A DNA stretch of 44,207 nt, from the NCBI GenBank assembly GCA_945877405.1, contig CAMCSA010000016.1, forward strand, positions 1 through 44,207. Reading direction: 5' to 3'. Shown here in pieces: positions 17,002 through 23,919 of the stretch (position 1 is the first letter of the stretch; the number at the start of each line of letters is the position of its first letter). The position numbers and the translations under genes are program-made. The notes beneath the pieces were generated by a model. That model saw nothing but the letters and a program-made list of their open reading frames with translations. It was not told the origin of the DNA and searched no databases. This DNA is from an uncultured Erysipelotrichaceae bacterium (GTDB lineage Bacteria; Bacillota_I; Bacilli_A; Erysipelotrichales; Erysipelotrichaceae).

Positions 17002-17802
17002 TTAAAGCTGTAATTGTCTGTCATAAAGAGGAACGGACTCTTTGATAACATCCTTAAGAAGCTGATCTGTCACAAATGTCACTTCGATCGGTACATTCTT
17101 TCCAAGTGGAACAGCGACTTGGCGAACTGCATTGAGAATGCGTTCTTCTTTTGTATCTGCTTCCACAATGAATAACAGTGCTGTAACAGGACCTGCCGTT
17201 TTCTGCTTCAGCCATACACGACTGATTTCCTGTTCCGTTTCACAACGATCATAAACCGCGTTGACAACACGTGTCGGATAAACGGATGGTTCACTGTAAC
17301 GGATCGCAAATGGAGCCGGTACAGGATCTGGTGTGGCAGGCTTGTGCACATGGAGTCTGCCTGTAACAACACCTACCAGGTTTCTTGGAATCACAACATT
17401 ATCTTTTCCCGGATTGATCACAAGGCCTGCAGCCTTCTGGTTATCAGCAAGCAGCTGATCAAAATCCTGAATGGAGCGGACGACCAGTTTCGGTTCAATG
17501 TCCTTGCCGAACTGAACATTTTTTGAATGTTCAAAAGCGGTAAACACCGGGAACAGTGTCTTACCATCATTTGTATTGAGAAGATAGAACTTGATCTGAG
17601 AAGGATGAGCATTCTGGATTGTACCATCTTTCTGCTGTCTGATATCGACATCAAAATCACATGGTGATAACAGTTTTGCCTTCTTCAATGCTTCAACCAG
17701 TGCATCCTGTTTTGCGGATGGAGAGCTTTCCTTCATTTCCTGAATCACCTGATCGAGTTCAGGATTTCTGATCGGTTCTGTTTTTGTTTTCTTATTTGCC
17801 AT
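17002..17802 (-). CDS. SseB-family protein
   Basis: 266 aa, soluble and with no signal peptide. Residues about 30-140 resemble the SseB N-terminal domain: a loop with KFYLLNTNDGKTLFPVFT, ending in the AAGLVINPGKDNVVIPRNLV signature. Residues about 170-262 match the C-terminal SseB domain (ALLFIVEADTKEERILNAVR). The family name comes from enhanced rhodanese-like sequences in enterobacteria; the biochemical role is unknown. It is the first gene of the operon, starting about 24 nt after a strong predicted promoter. Stop and next ATG are adjacent. Confidence 0.78.
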   Translation of the reverse strand: MANKKTKTEPIRNPELDQVIQEMKESSPSAKQDALVEALKKAKLLSPCDFDVDIRQQKDGTIQNAHPSQIKFYLLNTNDGKTLFPVFTAFEHSKNVQFGKDIEPKLVVRSIQDFDQLLADNQKAAGLVINPGKDNVVIPRNLVGVVTGRLHVHKPATPDPVPAPFAIRYSEPSVYPTRVVNAVYDRCETEQEISRVWLKQKTAGPVTALLFIVEADTKEERILNAVRQVAVPLGKNVPIEVTFVTDQLLKDVIKESVPLYDRQLQL

Positions 17803-17825
17803 AAACTTTCCTGCTTTCCGTAAAC

Positions 17826-17854
17826 AGTATACATTTGTGACAGTTTTTTCTCAA
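17826..17854 (-). promoter_or_regulatory. Predicted sigma-A promoter of the SseB-to-M18 operon
   Basis: Minus strand TTGAGA (17849-17854), 17-nt spacer, TATACT (17826-17831). Each hexamer matches consensus at five of six positions. It lies 24 nt upstream of the SseB-like start codon. Confidence 0.68.
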
Positions 17855-17920
17855 TGTATACGATATGCAGTTTTCCTGATATTTTCTATGAATTGGATGT
17901 TAAAATGAAATTCGCAGATC

Positions 17921-17963
17921 CTTTATCGCACATTCACACACTGTTCACAAACTGACGATAAAG
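17921..17963 (+). repeat. Inverted repeat CTTTATCG/CGATAAAG upstream of htrA
   Basis: Perfect 8-bp arms at 17921-17928 and 17956-17963 with a 27-nt A/C-rich spacer, in the leader or promoter region of the HtrA gene. It could be an operator for a stress regulator or a long-loop RNA hairpin. Functional meaning is inferred. Confidence 0.4.
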
Positions 17964-17994
17964 TATGACTGTAAAAAGAAAAGGAGTGATTTAT

Positions 17995-19197
17995 ATGACA
18001 CAGTTCAATCACGATGACATTATCAACGCTGAATATGAAGAAAACAGGACTCATACAGCGCCTTATAAAAAAAGTCGGAATCGTCATGGAGGAGGTATTC
18101 CGAATATCGTTTTAACTGCAGCACTGTCATTAGCCTGTGGTGCAGGTGGAGGTATCATTGCGACAAAAGCAATGGATGATGGAAAGCAGGAAGTTGTTGT
18201 CACAACAGTGCAGCAGACTTCCCCAAGCAACACAACAACCGTATCCTCATCCTCAGGACTGACAACAGCACAGGCTGCAGAAAAGGCAGCGCCAAGTGTC
18301 GTTGAGATTCTGGCAGAAGGCACGACAACAACCTATGGATTCTTCGGTGGTACATATACTTCCCAATCCGCAGGTTCAGGCGTCATCATCTCATCAGATG
18401 GCTACATCATCACAAACCACCATGTTGTGGAAGATGGAGAATCCTTTACCATCACAACATACGATGGAACAGAATATGAAGCCACACTGGTTGGTTCTGA
18501 TTCCAAGAGTGATATTGCAATACTCAAGGTGGAAGCGGAAGATTTGATTCCTGCCACACTTGGTGATTCCTCTACCGTACAGGTAGGCGATACAGCAATC
18601 GTCATCGGTAATCCGCTTGGCACACTTGGTGGAACAGTCACCGATGGCATCATTTCTGCAACATCCCGTACGATCACAGTCAACGATCAGGCCATGGAAC
18701 TGCTGCAGACAAATGCGCAGATCAACTCCGGCAACTCCGGCGGCGGTTTATTTGATGGCAATGGCAATCTGATCGGTATCGTCAATGCCAAGGACTCTGG
18801 TACAACTTCATCCGGTACAACCATTGAAGGTCTTGGCTTTGCGATTCCAATCAACACGGCATTTGATGTAGCAACACAGTTAATCGAAAACGGTGAAGTC
18901 ACAAACCGCGCAACAATCGGTGTATACCTGCAGGAGCTGACACAGTCTACTGGCAGATATACAGCTGGTCTTTATATCACAGAAGTCATCAAAGGCAGTG
19001 GTGCGGAGGCAGCTGGCTTGCAGGCGTATGATCGCATTATTAAAGCCAATGGCAGAGACATCAGCTCGTATGAAGATCTTTCAACAGCACTGCTTGGCAA
19101 GAATGTCGGTGATCCATTTGAAATGACAGTGGAAAGAGATGGCGAGCAGATCGATGTGACTGTAACATTAACAGGAAGCATTTCCTCATCCAACTGA
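17995..19197 (+). CDS. HtrA/DegP-type membrane-anchored serine protease with PDZ domain
   Basis: 400 aa. A short cytoplasmic N terminus is followed by one transmembrane segment (about residues 35-57), a Thr/Ser-rich linker and a trypsin-like domain. The catalytic triad is visible: His143 in TNHHVV, Asp173 in SDIAIL and Ser248 in GNSGGG. A single PDZ domain fills about 300-395 (GLYITEVIKGSGAEAAGL, RIIKANG). These proteases degrade misfolded extracytoplasmic proteins. AAGGAG lies 9 nt before the ATG at 17995; an ATG at 17965 is also in frame but lacks a ribosome site. It is a single-gene unit closed by a strong terminator. Confidence 0.93.
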   Translation: MTQFNHDDIINAEYEENRTHTAPYKKSRNRHGGGIPNIVLTAALSLACGAGGGIIATKAMDDGKQEVVVTTVQQTSPSNTTTVSSSSGLTTAQAAEKAAPSVVEILAEGTTTTYGFFGGTYTSQSAGSGVIISSDGYIITNHHVVEDGESFTITTYDGTEYEATLVGSDSKSDIAILKVEAEDLIPATLGDSSTVQVGDTAIVIGNPLGTLGGTVTDGIISATSRTITVNDQAMELLQTNAQINSGNSGGGLFDGNGNLIGIVNAKDSGTTSSGTTIEGLGFAIPINTAFDVATQLIENGEVTNRATIGVYLQELTQSTGRYTAGLYITEVIKGSGAEAAGLQAYDRIIKANGRDISSYEDLSTALLGKNVGDPFEMTVERDGEQIDVTVTLTGSISSSN

Positions 19198-19211
19198 CTT
19201 ACCGGTCCCAG

Positions 19212-19240
19212 GGAAATCCATGATGGATTTCCTTTTTTTT
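19212..19240 (+). terminator. Rho-independent terminator of htrA
   Basis: Perfect 8-bp stem GGAAATCC-ATGAT-GGATTTCC followed by eight T. Confidence 0.95.
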
Positions 19241-19257
19241 GATTGGCTTGATATATA

Positions 19258-19287
19258 ACAAAACAGTACCGGACATTTCCGATACTG
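19258..19287 (-). terminator. Rho-independent terminator of the FAD oxidoreductase operon
   Basis: Minus strand CAGTATCGGA-AATG-TCCGGTACTG (10-bp stem with one mismatch, 19264-19287), then TTTTG. It lies 12 nt after the DUF1667 stop. Confidence 0.8.
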
Positions 19288-19299
19288 CTGTTTTAGAAT

Positions 19300-19671
19300 T
19301 CATACTTTTTTCATGGAACGTGAAGCAATAAGCCTGACACCTGTTCCACAAAGATCTTCCTTTATGACCTGACCAATGGATACAGGTGCCTGTACTGTGA
19401 TTTTCCTGACTTCTTCCATTGCCTGTTTCCATACATGTAAAGGTATTTCCTTTTCACTCATGACAGGCAATACACGCAATGTGCTTTGCGTAATCTTCAC
19501 GGTTGTCGTCAGAATCCGCATTGGACATACGGATTCCTGCATGGCATAGTTCTTACCGTTTTCACAACTGTACCCTGTTACTTCAACTGCTTTTTCACCT
19601 TCCATGGTAACTGTGATTCTGCATCCTTTTGGACAGTTGACACAGATCAGCTGTTTTGTTTCCTTTTTCAT
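19300..19671 (-). CDS. DUF1667-domain protein
   Basis: 123 aa with Cys pairs typical of the family: CVNCPKGC at 10-17, CENG and SVCPMR. They resemble an iron-sulfur or zinc site. The family is nearly always encoded with the two FAD oxidoreductases upstream and is thought to be a small subunit or electron-transfer partner; that role is inferred from context. It overlaps the preceding gene by 4 nt (ATGA). GTGVRLIASRSMKKV ends the protein. No membrane segment. Confidence 0.85.
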   Translation of the reverse strand: MKKETKQLICVNCPKGCRITVTMEGEKAVEVTGYSCENGKNYAMQESVCPMRILTTTVKITQSTLRVLPVMSEKEIPLHVWKQAMEEVRKITVQAPVSIGQVIKEDLCGTGVRLIASRSMKKV

Positions 19672-20924
19672 GCATGCACCTCCACAATAAGGTCATCCTG
19701 CAATCCTTCCAGCATCTTCCCTGCAATAATCACCATTTCCATTTCACTTGGAATAACATGGTCTTTTTTCATTCTGCGGATTACCTTTTCACCAGAGCGG
19801 ATCACTATCTCAACATGTTCCATCGGCTGTTTTACCCTGAAATACAGTTCTGCTGTTTTCATCACATTTTCCGTATGCACATAAGAAGGAACAACATAGC
19901 CTACCTGATTTCCGGCAACCACGGATATCTTATGGGACAGATTCTCACCGTTTTTCAGATACGCAGCCGCTCCATTTCCTGCCATTGTTCCCTGATGTGC
20001 TGCATAATCAGCCAGATCATGAACATGCAGACCATTACCACAGGCAAAGATGCCTGGAATCTCAGTCATATAGGACTCATCCACACGCGGTCCATGAATA
20101 GCCGGATCCATCGGAATACCACAGGCATCACCAAGATGATTTTCCGGAATCAGCCCGACTGACAATAACAGCGTATCACATTCGATCCGCTTTGTTGCCC
20201 CTGGAATCGGATTTCTGTTTTCATCCACCTGCGATAAATCAATTCCGGTCAGCCTTGTTTTACCATGAATACCGGTAACGGTATGAGAAAGATATAACGG
20301 GATATCATAATCGATCAGACACTGCTGAATATTTCTTGGCAATCCATTAGAATAAGGCATGACTTCCGCAACGCCAAGTACTTCAGCACCTTCCAGCCTC
20401 ATCCTTCGTGCCATGATCAGTCCGATATCTCCAGAGCCAAGAATGAAAACTCTGTTCCCGACCATCATACCATCCATATTGAGATACTTCTGTGCCTGTC
20501 CTGCCGTATAGACGCCTGCAGGTCTGTCTCCAGGGATTGCGATTGCCCCGCTGTTTCTTTCATAACAGCCTACCGCAAGGATGATGACTCCTGCCTGTAA
20601 TGTGACAACCCCATCCTGCATACTGGAACAGACAATGGTTTTATCAGGAGAAATCTTTGTCACCATCACACCAGTGCGGAAAATGACACCTTGAGATACA
20701 GCCTGCTCATAAAATCTTTGTGCAAACGCAGGTCCACTCATCTGCTCCCCAAAGGCACTCAGGCCAAATCCGTTATGTATGCACTGATTCAGAATACCAC
20801 CGGTTTCTTCATCTTTTTCCAGAAGCAGTACATCTTCGATCCCGTTTTTCTTTAAGGCAACTGCCGCAGCAAGTCCTGCACATCCTGCCCCGATCACAAC
20901 CGCATCATAATATTTCTTCATCAT
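19668..20924 (-). CDS. NAD(P)/FAD-dependent oxidoreductase, subunit of a G3P-dehydrogenase-like system
   Basis: 418 aa. N-terminal FAD-binding GAGCAGLAAA at about 12-21, a second dinucleotide fold VFILGSGDIGLIMARR near 163, and an FAD-contact motif GIFACGNGLHVHDLADYA near residue 305. It resembles pyridine-nucleotide-disulfide oxidoreductases without an obvious redox-active CxxC disulfide. In gene neighbourhoods of this type (GlpA-like, this protein, DUF1667) it is thought to carry electrons from the flavoprotein to NAD or another acceptor. Overlaps both neighbours by 4 nt. Substrate and acceptor are inferred only. Confidence 0.85.
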   Translation of the reverse strand: MMKKYYDAVVIGAGCAGLAAAVALKKNGIEDVLLLEKDEETGGILNQCIHNGFGLSAFGEQMSGPAFAQRFYEQAVSQGVIFRTGVMVTKISPDKTIVCSSMQDGVVTLQAGVIILAVGCYERNSGAIAIPGDRPAGVYTAGQAQKYLNMDGMMVGNRVFILGSGDIGLIMARRMRLEGAEVLGVAEVMPYSNGLPRNIQQCLIDYDIPLYLSHTVTGIHGKTRLTGIDLSQVDENRNPIPGATKRIECDTLLLSVGLIPENHLGDACGIPMDPAIHGPRVDESYMTEIPGIFACGNGLHVHDLADYAAHQGTMAGNGAAAYLKNGENLSHKISVVAGNQVGYVVPSYVHTENVMKTAELYFRVKQPMEHVEIVIRSGEKVIRRMKKDHVIPSEMEMVIIAGKMLEGLQDDLIVEVHA

Positions 20925-22348
20925 AAACGATTCTCCCTTACAAGTACTGTGGAACCAGGTTCATTCAGGCATACTTCAGTTTCCGCAATACCAAGTTCTC
21001 TGGCAAGTATACGTAAGACAGAAGGCTGGCAGAATCCGCCCTGACATCTGCCCATTCCCGGTCTGACTCGTTTTTTTACCGCTCTGATCGTTGTGGCTGG
21101 TACAGGCCGATGGATGCAGTCAATGATTTCCTGCTCACTGACATTTTCACATCGGCATACGATCTTTCCATATAACGGGTTTTTACGGATCATTTCATTC
21201 TGCTTTTCAATGCTTAATTCACTCATGATCACCGGTGGCTGTACTGTTGTTTCTGCTTGCGGATTGGCGGATGGATGAAGACGTGGTTCAACAAACTGAT
21301 GAACAATGCGATCCGCAATTGCCGGTGCACTGGCAAGTCCTGGAGATTCAATGCCTGCTGCATCAATGAAGCCAGGTGCTCCCTTGACTTCTTCGATGAT
21401 GAAATCATGGCGGTTTGATGTTGCACGGATTCCTGCAAATGTGCGGATATTGTGTCCCATCGGCATATCCTTCAATGTTTTTGTGATTGCTTTACGGACT
21501 GCCTGCAGGCCCTGTGGGGTTGTGGATACATCATCCCCATCACATTCAAGTGCATTCGGTCCGATCAGCGTATTTCCATAAACTGTCGGTACTGCAAGAA
21601 CGCCCTTTCCAGCCGGTCCTGGAACCGGAAAAACGATATGCGATACCGGCGTACAGTCATGGTCCAATACATAGTATTCCCCTTTTCTTGGTGTGATTTC
21701 ATAGTCACGGTGTGCATCAACCATGTCATGAATCAAAGGTGCATTGACACCTGCACAGTTGATGACCATTTCCGTATCAAAAAAACGATCATGACTGTGG
21801 ACACGATATCCCGTTTCCCGTTTTTCAATTCTGGTAACTTCTGTATTCAGATACAGCTTTGTACCATTGTTCACAGCATTTTCCATACATCGTAAAGCCA
21901 CTTCCCAAGGATAGATGACCTGTGTTGTATAAAAATCAATCACCTTTGTAACCTGGTCTGAAAGATGCGGTTCTTCCTTTATTGCCTGTTGCCCGGTTAA
22001 TACCCGATATGGAATGCCTCTTTGATCTGCCCTTTGCATCAGCAGTGAAAGATGTTCCTCTTCCTTTTTGCCACAGGCCACAATAAAGGCACCTGTCGTT
22101 TTATGATGACAATGCAGCTGCTGTAACAGGGATGGATACATGCGTGCCCCCTGTACATTCAGCTGTGCCTTCAATGTTCCATCCTGTGGATCATACCCAG
22201 TATGAACGATCGCGGAATTTGCCATGGTTGTTCCATCCGCAACATCACTGTTTCTTTCAACAACTGCTGTTTTCAGATGATAAAAGGAAAGCTGCCTGGC
22301 AAGCATTGTGCCGATGATGCCGGCACCGATAATCACAATATCAAACAT
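20921..22348 (-). CDS. GlpA-like FAD-dependent dehydrogenase with C-terminal BFD [2Fe-2S] domain
   Basis: 475 aa. Residues 1-360 are a DAO-type FAD oxidoreductase: GAGIIGTMLAR at 8-18, TMANSAIVHTGYD near 41, KGEYYVLD and GIRATSNRHDFII. Residues about 400-460 are a BFD-like domain with four Cys in CRCENVSEQEI and GMGRCQGGFC, a [2Fe-2S] site. Similar proteins are annotated as glycerol-3-phosphate or 2-hydroxyacid dehydrogenases. The order GlpA-like, NAD/FAD protein, DUF1667 makes an anaerobic glycerol-3-phosphate oxidising complex the best guess. A TATAAT -10 at 22386-22391 (minus strand) lies about 40 nt upstream. No glycerol kinase or transporter is adjacent. Confidence 0.85.
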   Translation of the reverse strand: MFDIVIIGAGIIGTMLARQLSFYHLKTAVVERNSDVADGTTMANSAIVHTGYDPQDGTLKAQLNVQGARMYPSLLQQLHCHHKTTGAFIVACGKKEEEHLSLLMQRADQRGIPYRVLTGQQAIKEEPHLSDQVTKVIDFYTTQVIYPWEVALRCMENAVNNGTKLYLNTEVTRIEKRETGYRVHSHDRFFDTEMVINCAGVNAPLIHDMVDAHRDYEITPRKGEYYVLDHDCTPVSHIVFPVPGPAGKGVLAVPTVYGNTLIGPNALECDGDDVSTTPQGLQAVRKAITKTLKDMPMGHNIRTFAGIRATSNRHDFIIEEVKGAPGFIDAAGIESPGLASAPAIADRIVHQFVEPRLHPSANPQAETTVQPPVIMSELSIEKQNEMIRKNPLYGKIVCRCENVSEQEIIDCIHRPVPATTIRAVKKRVRPGMGRCQGGFCQPSVLRILARELGIAETEVCLNEPGSTVLVRENRL

Positions 22349-22437
22349 ATTTTCTGTCCTTCTTTTTTATGAATACGATAAGTATATTATAGTTGTTTCA
22401 GAAGCAGATGAACATATGCATTCCATAGCACTTGTAC

Positions 22438-22468
22438 AAAAAAAGCCGTATCATCAACTGACACGACT
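22438..22468 (-). terminator. Rho-independent terminator after tRNA-Ser
   Basis: Minus strand 10-bp stem (with three G-U pairs) spanning 22444-22468 around a 5-nt loop, then seven T. It lies 8 nt after the encoded CCA. Confidence 0.85.
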
Positions 22469-22476
22469 GTTTTTCA

Positions 22477-22567
22477 TGGCGCAGGAACAGGGATTTGAAC
22501 CCTGGCACCGTGTTACCGATCTACGAGCTTTCCAAGCCCGCCCCTTCAACCACTTGGGTATTCCTGC
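22477..22567 (-). tRNA. tRNA-Ser (anticodon GGA)
   Basis: 91-nt class II tRNA. Acceptor arms GCAGGAA/TTCCTGC pair perfectly, discriminator G, and CCA is encoded (22477-22479). The anticodon stem CGGGC/GCTCG holds the loop TTGGAAA with anticodon GGA (22531-22533), reading UCC/UCU serine codons. A long variable arm and the T arm CAGGG-TTCAAAT-CCCTG follow. It has its own promoter and terminator. Confidence 0.97.
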
Positions 22568-22593
22568 AGATCTCTTTTTTCGAGTGCCTATTC

Positions 22594-22621
22594 AGTATAC
22601 TACAATATTTTGAAAAATCAA
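22594..22621 (-). promoter_or_regulatory. Predicted promoter of tRNA-Ser
   Basis: Minus strand TTGATT (22616-22621), 16-nt spacer, TATACT (22594-22599). It overlaps the oppositely directed tetR promoter. Confidence 0.55.
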
Positions 22622-22641
22622 ACATTTTTTTGTACAATATT
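22601..22641. promoter_or_regulatory. Two direct TACAATATT repeats between tRNA-Ser and tetR
   Basis: TACAATATT occurs at 22601-22609 and 22633-22641, 32 nt apart (about three helical turns). The second copy covers the -10 of tetR and the first lies in the spacer of the tRNA promoter. A candidate operator pair for the TetR protein; regulatory role is inferred. Confidence 0.35.
22610..22638 (+). promoter_or_regulatory. Predicted sigma-A promoter of the tetR gene
   Basis: TTGAAA (22610-22615), 17-nt spacer, TACAAT (22633-22638), 20 nt before the start codon. Confidence 0.65.
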
Positions 22642-22658
22642 GAAAAAGGTAAAAATAC

Positions 22659-23225
22659 ATGGCGAAATATACGAAACAGATGCTGGCGGATGCTTTGTAC
22701 CGCATCCTTGAAAAGAAACCTCTTGATCGAATCAGAATCAGTGATCTGACACAGGAATGCGGTGTCAACAGACAGACATTCTACTATCACTTCCATGATA
22801 TTTATGAACTGGTAGAATGGATCTACCTGACGCAGGCACAACAGGCAATCGGTGCTCATCGTACATGCCGTGACTGGGCAACTGGCATGAAAGATCTTTG
22901 CGAACTGATGATCCGTGAAAAGAGTTTCCTGAACAGAACATTTCATTCCACATCCCACAGCAATCTGGAAAAGATCATATCCGATTGGACGTTTGATCTG
23001 ATCTATGAAGTCATCAAAGAAGAATCTGCAGATTATATCATCACAGATCAGGCAATCCGTTTTATTGCCACCTTTTATAAAAATGCCTTTACCGGAATTG
23101 TCCTTGACTGGATTGATAACGGCATGGCCATTGCTCCTGAAGAGCTTGTCGGCTATGTTGCACGCATCATGCATGGTAACCTGGAAGATTCCATCCGAAA
23201 ATTTGCAGTCAGAAAAAGAACATGA
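22659..23225 (+). CDS. TetR/AcrR-family transcriptional regulator, DhaS-like
   Basis: 188 aa. Residues 1-50 are the TetR DNA-binding domain with RIRISDLTQECGVNRQTFYY and HFHDIYELVEW, the pattern of the DhaS-like subgroup with a short C-terminal ligand domain (TetR_C 8 type). The effector is unknown. GAAAAAGG is 7-8 nt before the ATG. It is divergent from tRNA-Ser and the FAD oxidoreductase operon, so it may control that operon or itself. The stop codon lies in the stem of the shared terminator. Confidence 0.85.
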   Translation: MAKYTKQMLADALYRILEKKPLDRIRISDLTQECGVNRQTFYYHFHDIYELVEWIYLTQAQQAIGAHRTCRDWATGMKDLCELMIREKSFLNRTFHSTSHSNLEKIISDWTFDLIYEVIKEESADYIITDQAIRFIATFYKNAFTGIVLDWIDNGMAIAPEELVGYVARIMHGNLEDSIRKFAVRKRT

Positions 23226-23243
23226 ACGCCGCTCATGTTCTTT
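23215..23243. terminator. Bidirectional terminator shared by tetR and the DUF3267 gene
   Basis: Perfect 11-bp stem AAAGAACATGA (23215-23225) / TCATGTTCTTT (23233-23243) with a 7-nt loop. Both convergent genes end inside it: the tetR TGA closes the left arm and the DUF3267 stop opens the right arm. T-rich sequence follows on both strands. Confidence 0.8.
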
Positions 23244-23865
23244 CTTTATAGAAGGCTACTGTACCACATTCATATGGATGATCCAGATACAGAGCATCTA
23301 GTCTTCCATCTTTTTTGATCATGCGTATGATCAGAATATCTCCTGCTGCACCCGTTACCATGATAATACCAAACAGAAATATAAACAGATTAGAGGATAT
23401 TACCCCAATCGCACATGGCAGAATACCCAGTAACAGATATGGTGCTATGGAACCGGCTATATAATACGACTGCTTTAACGGGTGACTGCATGTACAGTAT
23501 GGCGTCAGCATCTTCCATATAAACCCGAATGAAATGGATCGGAAATGATCTTCACAACATAATCCCCATACTAATCCATGCAGAAGTTCATGTACTACAA
23601 TACCAACTATCATTAAAGGAACCAGAAATATCATTGGAGTATTCATAGGCTTTCCTGTATTGAATACAATATACAGAATAATCCATACAATGACATCCGG
23701 TGCTACAGCAATCATTCCCTTGATGTTGGCATCTTTAACAGATATTGTCAGATCTTTCCTCTGATATCCTTCTTCCTGTAAATGGGATGCTAATGTATCA
23801 AATACAGCTGCTCTTTTTTCTTCCTGTTCACTCAGTTTTCTGTCCTGATTCTTCATAACATCCAT
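23233..23865 (-). CDS. DUF3267 putative zinc metallopeptidase, membrane protein
   Basis: 210 aa. After a charged N terminus of about 50 residues there are four or five hydrophobic segments. The first pair is followed by VVHELLHGLVWG, an H-E-x-x-H zinc motif inside the membrane region, as in the DUF3267 (putative zincin) family. A later GDILIIRMIKKDGRLDAL resembles the region carrying a third zinc ligand Asp. Members are predicted site-2-protease-like enzymes; no substrate is known. Start could be the ATG at 23865 or an in-frame ATG 9 nt later. The gene is alone on its transcript, ending in the bidirectional terminator. Confidence 0.8.
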   Translation of the reverse strand: MDVMKNQDRKLSEQEEKRAAVFDTLASHLQEEGYQRKDLTISVKDANIKGMIAVAPDVIVWIILYIVFNTGKPMNTPMIFLVPLMIVGIVVHELLHGLVWGLCCEDHFRSISFGFIWKMLTPYCTCSHPLKQSYYIAGSIAPYLLLGILPCAIGVISSNLFIFLFGIIMVTGAAGDILIIRMIKKDGRLDALYLDHPYECGTVAFYKERT

Positions 23866-23919
23866 GATACCACCTGATCATGCTTTTCTGTTATTCTTTT
23901 TTGACGTATACTGATGCCT

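Noticed and set aside
22308-22613. Plus-strand reading frame across tRNA-Ser
   Set aside because: It covers the tRNA in antisense and has no ribosome site; the tRNA structure fully explains the sequence.
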